48,193 bases of DNA from Zetaproteobacteria bacterium (GCA_947445855.1 CANFEH010000003.1:1-48193), one strand, 5' to 3'; positions 1-10,372 are shown, counted from the first letter of the stretch. Numbers and translations: made by a program. The notes: a model not told the origin generated them from the letters alone.

Positions 1-1
1 G

Positions 2-97
2 TTTGATAATTTATCTATTACTCGAGATCTTAAGTCATCACTATATGGAGCAGGCATAACAAATCCAAAAAATCACAACATATCAATATTATTATAA
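2..97 (+). CDS. possible C-terminal end of a CDS entering from the left edge (no family recognised)
   Basis: Open frame from the window edge reading FDNLSITRDLKSSLYGAGITNPKNHNISILL*; short, no recognised domain. Confidence 0.2.
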   Translation, partial: FDNLSITRDLKSSLYGAGITNPKNHNISILL

Positions 98-268
98 ATA
101 TCAACCTATATTGGAAGGGCTATACCAAGCAATATAAAGAAAATTTTAATACTTTTATAAATCATCGGACACTTCCTCCTCTATTCTCATGTCATAGAAA
201 TTCTAGCTCTATTGTAACACACGAGAAATAAATCCTAGAAAAGTTTTAGAGAGAAGAATTTTATATTT

Positions 269-1393
269 TTAAGCCACAAGTCTTCGTTCTATGCTCTCAT
301 GAATTCTTGTGACGATTTCATATTGAATAGTTCCGCTCCATTCTGCTACAGTTTCCGCTTTGATTTCTGCATCTCCTTGTTTACCAATAAGAACGACTTC
401 ATCCCCTGTCTTCACTGAAGAACAATTAGAAATATCGATGATACTCATGTTCATGCAAATACGACCAAGAAGAGCGCAAGCCTTACCTTGCACAAGCATA
501 TAAGCACCACGGTTAGAAATATGGCGAAGCAGCCCTTCGTAGTAGCCAATAGGGATGACTGCTATGGTCATTTCTTGGGTTGCTGTATACGTACAACCAT
601 ACCCAACAGGAGTTCCTTTTTTGATTTTGCGTACAGAAGCTATTTTTGTCTTCCAGGTAAGAGCTGGCTCCAAAGAAGGAAGTTCCCTTGGTTTCGTACT
701 GAGAAAAGAAAGCTTTGTGAGGTCAGAAGGCCAAAAACCATAAAGAGAAATTCCTATACGACAAAAGTCAAAACGAGCTTTTTCCATAAGTAAAGACGGA
801 GCAGAAGCTGCAGTATGACACTCAAATGAAGAACCAAAAGCTTTTTGAAAAATACTTTTTACTTCTAAAAAAGAAGAGAGTTGTTTCTCGGCATAAGATT
901 GTTTTGTCACATCTTCTACGTTGGCAAAATGCATAGAGATGCCTTGAAGAAAAGATGAAAATTTTCCTATTTTTTTTGAGTAGCTTTGAGCTTTTTCTGG
1001 GTAAAGGCCTTGTCTTGAAAGACCTGTGTCAAACTTTAGATGGATTCTTCCCTTATTTTCTAAAGAAAGCCATTCTTCAAGCAAGTCTTCTCCACCGATT
1101 GTAATTTCAAGACCAATTCTTCTTGCTGGCTCCAAATCTTCTAAAAAAGAAGGGCCAACAGAAATAATGCGGTTTTTGTAACCAAGCTCTCTTAGTCTTG
1201 CAGCTTCAAAAAAGTAGTTCACGCACAAAATAGGTGGCTCAAGAGGAGCTAAGGCTTTGTAGACGGCATCAAGTCCGTGGCCATAAGCATTTGCCTTCAA
1301 AACAGGAGCAAGCTCAGAGTCTGGGAAAATATCGCGGAGTGTTTTGTAATTATTTTGAAGCGCTTTCTTTGATATCTCGCACGAGCTCTTCAT
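269..1393 (-). CDS. alr: alanine racemase
   Basis: 374-aa ORF with PLP-lysine motif 'APVLKANAYGHG' and C-terminal 'GRICMNMSIIDIS...GDEVVLIG', typical of Alr. Confidence 0.95.
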   Translation of the reverse strand: MKSSCEISKKALQNNYKTLRDIFPDSELAPVLKANAYGHGLDAVYKALAPLEPPILCVNYFFEAARLRELGYKNRIISVGPSFLEDLEPARRIGLEITIGGEDLLEEWLSLENKGRIHLKFDTGLSRQGLYPEKAQSYSKKIGKFSSFLQGISMHFANVEDVTKQSYAEKQLSSFLEVKSIFQKAFGSSFECHTAASAPSLLMEKARFDFCRIGISLYGFWPSDLTKLSFLSTKPRELPSLEPALTWKTKIASVRKIKKGTPVGYGCTYTATQEMTIAVIPIGYYEGLLRHISNRGAYMLVQGKACALLGRICMNMSIIDISNCSSVKTGDEVVLIGKQGDAEIKAETVAEWSGTIQYEIVTRIHESIERRLVA

Positions 1394-1545
1394 AAAAAGT
1401 TTCCTATTTTTGCAGGCCTAACAAAATCTAAATAACCATTTGAAATAAAAGAGCTAATCAAAAAAATAACAAGCCGCAAAAGCTTTTGTAGAAGATCTGT
1501 ACTCAAAGGGGCTATGTCTTAGTTCTAGAATAGCATGAGGATTTC

Positions 1546-1574
1546 TTGCATTCTCTTAAAGAAACTGGTATCCT
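1546..1574 (+). promoter_or_regulatory. candidate sigma70-type promoter for rpmH
   Basis: TTGCAT - 17 nt - TATCCT, about 150 nt upstream of rpmH. Confidence 0.35.
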
Positions 1575-1726
1575 AGCGCCTCTTTAGTATATTTGCTATC
1601 AAAAGATCTAAATTAAAAAAGCTCTGGAAGATTTTTTACCCAGAGTATAACGATGTAGCCCTTTTGGATTCTTGCTTTATAAGGATCTAAAGGGTGTAAC
1701 CTGAGTCATAAGAAGGATAGATTGCT

Positions 1727-1876
1727 GTGAAAAGAACGTTTCAGCCAAGTAATTTAAAAAGGGCAAGAAATCATGGGTTTAGAAAAAGAATGTCTAGCCC
1801 AGGTGGTAAAAACGTTATTAGGAATAGACGTCTCAAAGGTCGCAAGAGACTTACCCCAACAACTTACAAAAAATAA
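1727..1876 (+). CDS. rpmH: 50S ribosomal protein L34
   Basis: Manual translation from GTG: (M)[48 protein letters not shown]; a canonical L34, absent from the ORF track because it is below the length cutoff. Directly upstream of rnpA. Confidence 0.97.
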   Translation: MKRTFQPSNLKRARNHGFRKRMSSPGGKNVIRNRRLKGRKRLTPTTYKK

Positions 1877-1891
1877 AAGTTCTTACTAGAG

Positions 1892-1924
1892 GGACTTCAT
1901 CTCCCACGAAGAGATGTCCTTTTT
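1892..1924 (+). terminator. candidate intrinsic terminator/attenuator between rpmH and rnpA
   Basis: GGAC-tt-CATCTC / loop / GAGATG-TCC followed by TTTTT. Confidence 0.45.
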
Positions 1925-1939
1925 AAGGACTTACGCTCC

Positions 1940-2314
1940 ATGTTGTACAAGTTTCCAAAAGAAAAAAAACTTCTCAAGTCTCGTGAGTTTAAAAATGTTT
2001 TAGACTCAGGAGCTAAGTTTATTTTACCTGAACTTATTATTTTTTCTAAACCAAGCGACTTAGAATCAAGTCGTATGGGTCTCATCGTCACAAAAAAAGT
2101 CGGAAACGCTGTTATACGCAATAAAATTAAAAGACGACTGAGAGAAGTCTTTCGTCTATGTAAAACTTTTGACGAAGGAGAGCTTCCAGCTCTTGATCTA
2201 GTTTTTATTGCACGTCAAAAAGCTGTAACAGCAAGCTACGAAAAGCTAACAAGCTCCTATGAGTTTGCTTTGAAACACGTAATAAGACGTCACAGCAAAA
2301 CAAAGAAGCTTTGA
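1940..2314 (+). CDS. rnpA: ribonuclease P protein component
   Basis: 124 aa with RnpA signature 'VTKKVGNAVIRNKIKRRLREVFR'; follows rpmH. Confidence 0.95.
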   Translation: MLYKFPKEKKLLKSREFKNVLDSGAKFILPELIIFSKPSDLESSRMGLIVTKKVGNAVIRNKIKRRLREVFRLCKTFDEGELPALDLVFIARQKAVTASYEKLTSSYEFALKHVIRRHSKTKKL

Positions 2315-2548
2315 ATGATTCTTGCAATCCCCGGTTTTTTATTTAAACATTTTTTAAAGAGACTTATTAGACTCTATCAAATTATCCTCTCTCCCTACCT
2401 AGGATCTTGCTGTCGTTTTTATCCGAGTTGCTCAAGATACGGTATGGAAGCTTTAGAGAAATACCCCGTTATAATAGCGTTAAAAAAAATAGCTCTTAGA
2501 TTAGCTAAGTGCCACCCTTTTCACCCCGGAGGCGAAGATTTACCGTGA
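2315..2548 (+). CDS. yidD: membrane protein insertion efficiency factor YidD
   Basis: 77 aa 'LIRLYQIILSPYLGSCCRFYPSCSRYGMEAL...KCHPFHPGGEDLP', a classic YidD pattern. Confidence 0.95.
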   Translation: MILAIPGFLFKHFLKRLIRLYQIILSPYLGSCCRFYPSCSRYGMEALEKYPVIIALKKIALRLAKCHPFHPGGEDLP

Positions 2549-4197
2549 ATTTAGATAGAACTAGTGTCATTGGAATCGTTATTTGTGTTTTAGCTTATAT
2601 TGGCTACGAACAATTTTTGACTCAAAAATATCCTGATCGGTACAAGGCAAAGGAACCTATCGCACAGTCTATTGAAACAAAAGACAACTCTTCTTCTAAG
2701 AACGAAGAACATAACACTCAAGAAACACTCGCAGAAAAATCTGAAGAAAACTTAAATCACTCAGAAAAGCTTCTCTCACAAACAGAGCTCACTTTAGAGA
2801 ATGAAAGTGTTCGCTATATTCTTGATCAAAAAACAGGTGGTTTTCAATCTGTTCTCTTAAAAGATTATAAAGATGATTCGAAAGAGTCTTTTGTTAATTT
2901 AATTGATGAGCGTTTCTATTTAAAAGGAAGTGCAGACGCTCGCTTCTCTTACCCAGCAAAACCTTATAAAGCAATAAGAGTCGATGAAAAAAGCATTCGC
3001 TTTGAAAGAGAAGAAGGCACTTGGCTTGTCACTCATACCATCCGATTAGATGACAAAAGCCCTTATGGAGCTGATATTGTTTTTTCTTGGAAAAATATTT
3101 CTACTAGCTCAGAGAATCTTGTGAGCTCTGTTTTTGTAGCTGACACAATTCGTTTTACAAAAGTAAAAGGTGGTCTTGGTTTCTTACCTGGTATGCCAAC
3201 TAATAAACATAATGTCACAAGTTCAATTAATAACAGCTCAGAGTGGCAAGAAGTAGAATCTTTTTGTGAACAAGAAGACTCACAAGAACTCTTCAGTAAA
3301 AATGATGTTCAAGTTAGTTTCAATGGATTTTCGAGCCATTATTTTGCAAAGCTTCTTCTTCCTGAAACAAAAAAGAGCAATTTGTCTGTTGGAAAACTAG
3401 CAACCTCAGGACAAAAGTCTTGCTCTCTTTATGTTCGTCATCAGATGGATCAAGGGACAGTTGCTTCAGGTGAAAGTGTTTCTTTTAAATTTCGTTCTTG
3501 GTTTGGTCCAAAGTCACAAGCTGTTATGACAGCTTACGCACCAGAGCTAAAAGAAGTGATGGACCTAGGAATGTTCTCTGCTATTTCCCACATTTTTCTT
3601 CAGGTCTTAGAGTTCCTCTACGGGGTACTTGGAAACTGGGGACTTGCTATTATTGTCTTTACTGTGCTTTTAAAAACACTTCTCTACCCACTTGTGAAGA
3701 GCTCTTCGACCTCTATGTATAGAATGAAGGCTCTGCAACCACAAATGAATGCTATTAAAGAAAAATTCAAAAACGATCCGCAGCGCCAACAACAAGAAAC
3801 TCTTAAGTTCATGAGTGAACACAAGGTAAACCCTCTAAAAGGGTGTCTTCCTATCTTGCCACAATTTCCTTTGTTTATTGCTTGTTGGAGAACTCTTTCA
3901 AATTCTGTAGAATTAAGACATGCACCATTCTTTGGATGGATCAGTGATCTTTCTGCCGAAGACCCTTACTTTGTTACACCAATTCTTTTAGGGCTCCTTC
4001 TTTTCTTGCAGCAGAAATTGACACCGACGACAGGAATGGACAAAACCCAAGAAAGAATGCTGCTTCTAATGCCTGTTATGTTCAGTTTGTTTATGTTAAC
4101 ACTACCAGCAGGTATGGTTCTTTATTCTTTGACAAACTCAGTGGTATCAATTGCACAGCAGCAGTGGCTAAATCGTAAGCTTGGGAAAGCTCAGTAA
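2545..4197 (+). CDS. yidC: membrane protein insertase YidC
   Basis: Long YidC with N-terminal TM, periplasmic domain and C-terminal 60KD_IMP core ('WGLAIIVFTVLLKTLLYPL', 'QQQWLNRKLG'). The GTG at 2545 (MNLDRTSVIGIVICVL) overlapping the yidD stop is the likely start rather than 2509. Confidence 0.95.
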   Translation: MNLDRTSVIGIVICVLAYIGYEQFLTQKYPDRYKAKEPIAQSIETKDNSSSKNEEHNTQETLAEKSEENLNHSEKLLSQTELTLENESVRYILDQKTGGFQSVLLKDYKDDSKESFVNLIDERFYLKGSADARFSYPAKPYKAIRVDEKSIRFEREEGTWLVTHTIRLDDKSPYGADIVFSWKNISTSSENLVSSVFVADTIRFTKVKGGLGFLPGMPTNKHNVTSSINNSSEWQEVESFCEQEDSQELFSKNDVQVSFNGFSSHYFAKLLLPETKKSNLSVGKLATSGQKSCSLYVRHQMDQGTVASGESVSFKFRSWFGPKSQAVMTAYAPELKEVMDLGMFSAISHIFLQVLEFLYGVLGNWGLAIIVFTVLLKTLLYPLVKSSSTSMYRMKALQPQMNAIKEKFKNDPQRQQQETLKFMSEHKVNPLKGCLPILPQFPLFIACWRTLSNSVELRHAPFFGWISDLSAEDPYFVTPILLGLLLFLQQKLTPTTGMDKTQERMLLLMPVMFSLFMLTLPAGMVLYSLTNSVVSIAQQQWLNRKLGKAQ

Positions 4198-4238
4198 TTA
4201 GACAAAATTTTACCTGCTAGTCGGACAGAAGGAAATCT

Positions 4239-4961
4239 ATGCACGTTGAAATTACGGACAAATCTTTAGAATTAGCTCTCGTCCAAGCGTCAGGTCGACT
4301 GGGAGTTGCTCACAGTAATATTGATTACAAGATTATTTCAGAGAAGAAAAAATTATGGGGCCTCCTTGGAACCACTGTAACAATTGAGGCATGGACAAAA
4401 AGCAAAGAAAGACACCCAAGAAGACCAGAACACAAAAAAACAGAAACAAAAGCTGAAAAGCTCCCAGCTATTGAACCAAAAGTTCTTTCTAAGCTACACA
4501 ATTTTTGTGAAGAAATTTGCTCCATGATGGCAGGGGAACCTGTAAAAATTCAGATTAAAAAAACTTCGAGACATTATGCTTTTGAGTGTGAAAATGAGTA
4601 CTTGTCAGAAAAAGTAGTTAAGATGCCAAAGCTTTCAGACTCAATTGAAAGAATTCTGTTACTCGTTTTTAAAGATGAAATCGAAGACAAACATGTTCAA
4701 ATTTTTTTTGATGCAAGTGGAGCTCGTCAAAACAAAGAAAAAGAATTGATTTCTTTAGCTAGAAATTTGGCACGCAAAGTAGCAAGAACAAGAAAACCAG
4801 TGACTCTTAATTACAGACATGCCCAAGATCGTAAAATTGTACACATGGCTCTTGATTCAGATAAAAAAGTTTATACAAAATCTGTTGGCTCAGGAGCAGA
4901 CCGTAAACTTTTAATTATACCGATAAAAGGAAATGAAAGCAGACAGAGTCACCATGACTAA
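4239..4961 (+). CDS. jag: Jag/KhpB-family RNA-binding protein (Jag-N, KH, R3H)
   Basis: Position after yidC; 'LLGLLGTTVTIEAW' Jag-N-like start, C-terminal 'ARKVARTRKPVTLNYRHAQDRKIVHMAL' R3H-like region. Confidence 0.85.
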   Translation: MHVEITDKSLELALVQASGRLGVAHSNIDYKIISEKKKLWGLLGTTVTIEAWTKSKERHPRRPEHKKTETKAEKLPAIEPKVLSKLHNFCEEICSMMAGEPVKIQIKKTSRHYAFECENEYLSEKVVKMPKLSDSIERILLLVFKDEIEDKHVQIFFDASGARQNKEKELISLARNLARKVARTRKPVTLNYRHAQDRKIVHMALDSDKKVYTKSVGSGADRKLLIIPIKGNESRQSHHD

Positions 4962-6354
4962 TAGAGACAACAGTTTAAATCAAGAAATCTCATCCTATGA
5001 AAAAGAAGATATTGTAGCTGCTGCAACAAATATTTCTTATGGTGCTCCTATTGCTATTCTTCGCATGTCAGGAGAAGGCTCTCATGAAAAACTCTTAAAA
5101 ACCCTTAAAAAAGACACAAAAACTACTGCGAATGTTTTGAAGCGAGCTCGGTTTTTAGATTTAACGACAAGAGATCTTATCGACGATGCTATGGTCGTTT
5201 TTTTTCATGCTCCCTCTTCTTACACAGGAGAAGACTCGGCTGAACTTCATTTACACGGAAGCCCTTTTGTTGCTAGAAAAGCACTAACCAACCTGCAAAG
5301 AGCAGGCTTTCGCTTAGCAGAGCCGGGAGAGTTCACAAAGAGAGCTTACTTAAACGAGAAGCTAGACCTGATTGAGAGTGAAGGGATTAGCAATTTAATC
5401 ACAGCTTCATCTGAACAAGAGTGGTTGTCAGCAAAATATCTCCTAGAAGGAAAGTTGCAGGGAAAAATAAAAGAGCTTCACAATAATCTTCTTGAAGTGA
5501 TGGCTTTCTTAGAAGCGCAAATTGATTTCCCAGAAGAAGAAGACACCATTGCAATTAGTCGAAGTATACTAAAAGAAAAAGCCAAAAAAGTTTTTGAAAC
5601 CATTCAGTCCCTTATCACTTCTTATGAGAACGGAAAAATTACATCAGAAGGTCTAAAAGTAGGTCTTATTGGCCCCCCGAATGCAGGCAAATCAAGCCTC
5701 ATGAATGCACTCCTTGAAAAAGATAGAGCAATTGTAACTGACACTCCAGGCACAACAAGAGACTATTTGGAAGAAAGATGTCTTTTAAAAGGACGTCTGA
5801 TTTCTCTTGTCGATACAGCTGGACTTCGAGAAACAGAAGATATAATAGAAAAAAAAGGTGTTCTCAAAGCAAAAGAGATCGCTCAAAATGTCGATCTTAT
5901 TTTATTTCTCTTTCCTCTTGACCAAGATGAGTCGACTTTTAAATATTTTGAAGAGAGTATTAAAGAATTAAAAAAAACTTCTCATCTAACACTTTTTACA
6001 AAATCTGATTTGACAGAAAAAAGTTTTTTTCAAAAAAAAGAAGGTCTTTTTATATCTGCAAAAACAAAAGAAAATTTAGATCTCCTTCAGGATAAAATCA
6101 TTGAAAAAATTGACTATCACACAAATGCTTTTAAGAACAGTGTCTCGATCACTTCAACAAGGCACCTATCTCTTTTAGAGGAAGCCAGCAATAAACTTGA
6201 AACTTTTCTTCTTCACTTCGAAACACCTCATTACGAAGAAATCTTAGCTTTTGAGCTGAGAGAAATAAACGATACTTTGTCTAGAATTATTGGCTCTATT
6301 CACACAGAAGATCTTCTTGAAGAAATTTTTTCTCGTTTCTGTATTGGAAAATAG
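4954..6354 (+). CDS. mnmE: tRNA uridine-5-carboxymethylaminomethyl modification GTPase MnmE
   Basis: 'GPPNAGKSSLMNALL', 'DTPGTTRDYLEE', 'DTAGLRETEDIIEKKGV', C-terminal 'IFSRFCIGK'. Likely ATG at 4954, overlapping the jag stop. Confidence 0.96.
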   Translation: MTNRDNSLNQEISSYEKEDIVAAATNISYGAPIAILRMSGEGSHEKLLKTLKKDTKTTANVLKRARFLDLTTRDLIDDAMVVFFHAPSSYTGEDSAELHLHGSPFVARKALTNLQRAGFRLAEPGEFTKRAYLNEKLDLIESEGISNLITASSEQEWLSAKYLLEGKLQGKIKELHNNLLEVMAFLEAQIDFPEEEDTIAISRSILKEKAKKVFETIQSLITSYENGKITSEGLKVGLIGPPNAGKSSLMNALLEKDRAIVTDTPGTTRDYLEERCLLKGRLISLVDTAGLRETEDIIEKKGVLKAKEIAQNVDLILFLFPLDQDESTFKYFEESIKELKKTSHLTLFTKSDLTEKSFFQKKEGLFISAKTKENLDLLQDKIIEKIDYHTNAFKNSVSITSTRHLSLLEEASNKLETFLLHFETPHYEEILAFELREINDTLSRIIGSIHTEDLLEEIFSRFCIGK

Positions 6355-6358
6355 TTTT

Positions 6359-7150
6359 CTAAAAAAAACAGAACGGACGAAGAGCTTCGATATTGTGCGT
6401 TCTGATGATCTTAGCCCCTAGAAAAGTAAGGGCAATTTCTAAAGTTTTTGAAGGCAAGTCCCTTTCTACTGGGCTAGTAATCCCCAAAGCTCTTCCTAAA
6501 AAAGACTTTCTAGAAACACCGATAGCTATTTGATAGTCTTTTGAAAAATTCTTTACTTCATTCATAAGAGACAAGTTAGCCCGGTCTGTTTTTCCAAACC
6601 CAATTCCAGGGTCAAAGTAGATAGACTCTCTTTTGAAACCAGAAGCGAGAAGTCTTTTTTGATAACTCTCAAAAAAAGTATAAACTTCCATAAGAGCTTC
6701 TTCCTCATCAAGAGGGTTGTCTTGCATATTTTTGGGTTTTTTATAAATATGCATAGCCATGTATTCCACGCCTCTTTTTGCAATGGCTTCGAGCAAGTCA
6801 TCTGAGAGAGTTTCTTCAACCACATGATTAATCATATGAATATTGTGATCTAGAAGCCTGCGCATGATTTCTGCTTTTTTTGTATCAACACTTATTTTAA
6901 CAGAGCTCAAATTTCTTTTTTCTATCTCAGAAAGAACAGGCTCCAAACGAGCCCACTCTTCTTCTACACTCACAGAAAGAGCCTTAGGACGTGTTGACTC
7001 AGCCCCAAGATCAATATAGTGAGCACCCATTTCAATCAGATGATCTACTTGCTTCAAAGCATCTTCTACTTTGCAAAAAAGACCACCATCAGAAAAAGAA
7101 TCTGTTGTCAGATTGAGAACACCCATAATAGAAAACTTTGGCAAAGACAT
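6359..7150 (-). CDS. folP: dihydropteroate synthase
   Basis: 'IMGVLNLTTDSFSDGG', 'GAHYIDLGAESTRP', 'FDPGIGFGKT', 'GVSRKSFLG'. Confidence 0.95.
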   Translation of the reverse strand: MSLPKFSIMGVLNLTTDSFSDGGLFCKVEDALKQVDHLIEMGAHYIDLGAESTRPKALSVSVEEEWARLEPVLSEIEKRNLSSVKISVDTKKAEIMRRLLDHNIHMINHVVEETLSDDLLEAIAKRGVEYMAMHIYKKPKNMQDNPLDEEEALMEVYTFFESYQKRLLASGFKRESIYFDPGIGFGKTDRANLSLMNEVKNFSKDYQIAIGVSRKSFLGRALGITSPVERDLPSKTLEIALTFLGAKIIRTHNIEALRPFCFF

Positions 7151-7191
7151 AAAAAAACTCCCTGATTTCTTTTGAGAAATTAAGGGAGTTT
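7151..7191 (-). terminator. intrinsic-terminator-like hairpin downstream of ftsH, abutting the folP start
   Basis: Minus strand AAACTCCCT-TAATTTCT-CAAA-AGAAAT-C-AGGGAGTTTTTTT directly followed by folP ATG. Confidence 0.65.
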
Positions 7192-7213
7192 ATGGCACAT
7201 TTAACAATTCGTG

Positions 7214-9169
7214 TTAAGTAGTTTCTAACTCAGCGTTGACAGAAGACTCTTCTTCTAGAGAAGATTCTTGTGTTACTGTTTTTAGCTCACGCCATTTTTT
7301 TTGGTCTTCTTTTCTTTTCTCGTAACTTGCTATTTCTTCTTCTGTGACAATACTCTCTCCAGCTATGAGACGAGCCATCTCTGCACTATCAAGAGTTTCT
7401 TTTATGACAAGAGCTTCAGCAAGAGCGTCTAATTTATCTCTATTTTCTGTCAGAATAGTGAGTGCTTTATTATAAAGACTTGTGAGGAGATCATGAATTT
7501 CATTGTCCACAAGCTCTGCTGTCTTCTGAGAAAGAGAATCTTGAGAAGCGTAACCACGACCCATGAAGACTTCTTCATCTTTTTTACCAACAACACGCGG
7601 ACCAATAATCTCACTCATTCCCCAGAAACGAATCATTTTGTTCGCAACTTCTGTAGCTCTTTGGATATCATCGCTCGCTCCTGAAGTTCTCATATTATAC
7701 ACAAGTTCTTCAGCAGCACGTCCACCCATAGCATAAAGAATAAAACCTTCAGCGTAGGTTTTGCTCAGAGTCACACGATCTTCTTGAGGTAGCATAATAG
7801 TAACACCAAGAGCTCTACCTCGTGGGATAATAGACACTTTGTGAACAGGATCACAACTTTTTGTAAGAAGACCAATCAAAGCGTGACCAGCTTCATGATA
7901 AGCTGTTTTTCTTTTATCATCATCGCTTAGAATCATGCTCTTTCGCTCGTGACCCATCAAAATTTTATCTTTAGCAGCTTCGACATCTCGCATGAAAATT
8001 TCTGTAGCATCTCTTCTTGCTGCTATAAGAGCTGATTCATTGATAAGGTTTTCAAGATCAGCTCCCGTAAACCCAGGAGTTCCTTGAGCAATAACAGAAA
8101 GATCCACATCATCACTCAGAGGCGATTTACGACTATGCACTTCTAGAATTGATTTTCTCCCCTTTACATCAGGAGGTGGAACTTCAACACGTCTATCAAA
8201 TCGTCCTGGACGAAGAAGAGCAGGATCAAGCACATCAGATCGGTTTGTAGCAGCAATTACAATAACCCCTGCGTTAGCTTCAAAACCATCCATTTCCACA
8301 AGTAGTTGGTTAAGAGTTTGCTCTCTTTCATCATGTCCACCACCCATGCCAGCACCTCTATGACGACCAACAGCATCGATTTCATCAATAAATACAATGC
8401 AAGGAGAATTCTTTTTAGCTTGATCAAAAAGATCACGCACACGACTAGCACCAACACCTACAAACATTTCAACAAAATCAGAACCTGAAATACTAAAGAA
8501 AGGAACCCCTGCTTCCCCAGCAACACCTTTTGCAAGTATTGTCTTACCTGTTCCAGGAGGTCCGATCAAAATAACACCTTTAGGAATACGACCACCTAGT
8601 TTTGTAAACTTTCCAGGTTTTTTTAAGAATTCGATAATCTCTTGTAGCTCTTGTTTCGCTTCATCAATACCAGCAATATCTTTAAAAGTAATTTTTACTT
8701 TAGAGTTCGTGCTCATTTTTGCACGGCTCTTACCAAAAGACATAGCTTTTCCACCACCTGCTTGTAGTGAACGCATAAGAAAAAAAAGAACTCCAAGAAT
8801 AAGAAGCATAGGAAGAAGATTAACGATGATAGCCTTCATCATTCCTTCTTTCTCTGGTTCTACATAATTAAGAACAAGACCTTTACTCTCAAGATATTTT
8901 CTTGTGGCTTCATCGTTTGGAACATAAGTAGAGACTTTGCTTTTATCAGAGCGAACACCTACCAAATGATTTTCTTGAAAAGTTGCTTCCACAATACGAT
9001 CATTTTCGTTCTCTGGATTCTCCACAAAACTTCTGAATTCAGAATATTTGACTTCGGTTGTGTTTTCATAACCTATTGACATGAGATTACTTAGAATCAA
9101 CACGACAAGAACCACTGTGACGACTGCAAGCAGCATACGTGATTGACTTTGTTTATTAGGAGTCTTCAA
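7214..9169 (-). CDS. ftsH: ATP-dependent zinc metalloprotease FtsH
   Basis: '[23 protein letters not shown]', '[11 protein letters not shown]', 'HEAGH' zinc motif; two N-terminal TM segments. Confidence 0.98.
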   Translation of the reverse strand: MKTPNKQSQSRMLLAVVTVVLVVLILSNLMSIGYENTTEVKYSEFRSFVENPENENDRIVEATFQENHLVGVRSDKSKVSTYVPNDEATRKYLESKGLVLNYVEPEKEGMMKAIIVNLLPMLLILGVLFFLMRSLQAGGGKAMSFGKSRAKMSTNSKVKITFKDIAGIDEAKQELQEIIEFLKKPGKFTKLGGRIPKGVILIGPPGTGKTILAKGVAGEAGVPFFSISGSDFVEMFVGVGASRVRDLFDQAKKNSPCIVFIDEIDAVGRHRGAGMGGGHDEREQTLNQLLVEMDGFEANAGVIVIAATNRSDVLDPALLRPGRFDRRVEVPPPDVKGRKSILEVHSRKSPLSDDVDLSVIAQGTPGFTGADLENLINESALIAARRDATEIFMRDVEAAKDKILMGHERKSMILSDDDKRKTAYHEAGHALIGLLTKSCDPVHKVSIIPRGRALGVTIMLPQEDRVTLSKTYAEGFILYAMGGRAAEELVYNMRTSGASDDIQRATEVANKMIRFWGMSEIIGPRVVGKKDEEVFMGRGYASQDSLSQKTAELVDNEIHDLLTSLYNKALTILTENRDKLDALAEALVIKETLDSAEMARLIAGESIVTEEEIASYEKRKEDQKKWRELKTVTQESSLEEESSVNAELETT

Positions 9170-9385
9170 AGTTTATTTCTCCTTTCTTAGGGAGGGTCTG
9201 AGGGCTATTTAGAGAGCTCTATTTGTCCAAGAGTTGTAACTATCGTGTCGGCCTATTACTAAAAAAACTATACCACTCTCTTATGCTCATGTTTCTTCTA
9301 TAACATGTAGTTATATTTCATAAATTTTTTTTTAAGACTATCAGTTAAGCTTACGAGAAGACTTCTTCTTTAACAAGCTCTGCTG

Positions 9386-10372
9386 TTACAATAATTTCTC
9401 GAAAATTAACTTATTTTCCTGTATTTTGCAAAACATATCTTGGCTTAATTGACGTTGAGATTTTTCTTGCGGAAATTCAGTAATCCACTGATACAAAGCG
9501 CTTAGAAGCTTTTCTTCTGGAATGTAATCATCCCCGGCAAATTCTCTTAAAAGGTCCGCTAAAAAAAGACAAATAACCCCTCGCTCCAAACCCTGAAAAA
9601 ACTCTATACGAACAGAAACAATCTTCTCATTTTTCTCTAAAAAATCAGCGGATTTTTGCCTCAAAGTTTCTCTCGTAAAAACAGCCAGTTCGCGTGCCTC
9701 CTTGGCAAAACGAAGAACCCTCTGAGAAGAGCCACGGTAAAGAGTTTCAAGCTCTGGAATAATATCAAGTCTTAACTTATTGCGGCTGTAACACCTTGAA
9801 GAGTTACTTTTATCTTCTCTCCAGGAAATCTCATTTTCCATGGCATAGGTTTTTAAACTTTTTTTCTCCACATCTAGAAGAGGACGCCAGTAGAACTTAT
9901 GTCGTTCAGACATCCCAAGAACACCAAGCGGGCTTGTACCTCGCAAGATCCGCTGCAAAATAGTCTCAAGGAGATCATCTTTTGTGTGCGCTAAAACAAT
10001 TTGCCAACCAGAAGCTGCTAATTTTTCAAAAAACTGATACCGCTCTCCGCGAGCCCAAGCTTGAATTCCTTTTTTGTCTTCAAGAACTTTTTTAGACTTC
10101 TCGGGTCGAAATGAAAAAAAAGGAAGACGAAAGTCCTCTGCCAAATTTTTTAAAAAAATCTCATCCGCATCACTTTCTTCACCTCTTAGAGCATAGTTTA
10201 CATGGCAAACACTAAGAAACACTTGAGTTTTTGTCAGGCTAATTTTGTATAAAAGTTGTAACAACACAGTTGAGTCCACCCCAGCCGAACAGGCGATACA
10301 TAAACTAAGGCTCTTTTTCTCGGGATCAAGGGCCTCTAATTTTTCATTTATAAGAACTTCTAAATGTCTCAT
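9386..10372 (-). CDS. tilS: tRNA(Ile)-lysidine synthase
   Basis: PP-loop 'ACSAGVDSTVLLQLL', 'VNYALRGEESDADE', 'AHTKDDLLETILQRILRG'. Confidence 0.9.
   Translation of the reverse strand: MRHLEVLINEKLEALDPEKKSLSLCIACSAGVDSTVLLQLLYKISLTKTQVFLSVCHVNYALRGEESDADEIFLKNLAEDFRLPFFSFRPEKSKKVLEDKKGIQAWARGERYQFFEKLAASGWQIVLAHTKDDLLETILQRILRGTSPLGVLGMSERHKFYWRPLLDVEKKSLKTYAMENEISWREDKSNSSRCYSRNKLRLDIIPELETLYRGSSQRVLRFAKEARELAVFTRETLRQKSADFLEKNEKIVSVRIEFFQGLERGVICLFLADLLREFAGDDYIPEEKLLSALYQWITEFPQEKSQRQLSQDMFCKIQENKLIFEKLL

Noticed and set aside
488-793. 101-aa plus-strand ORF inside alr
   Set aside because: Antisense to a clear alanine racemase, no domain, composition expected from shadow reading.
1400-1726. 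oriC/dnaA region expected near rpmH
   Set aside because: No dnaA/dnaN nearby and no cluster of TTATCCACA-like boxes seen in the intergenic.
8306-8488. 60-aa ORF antisense to ftsH
   Set aside because: Shadow ORF over the conserved AAA+ region of ftsH.
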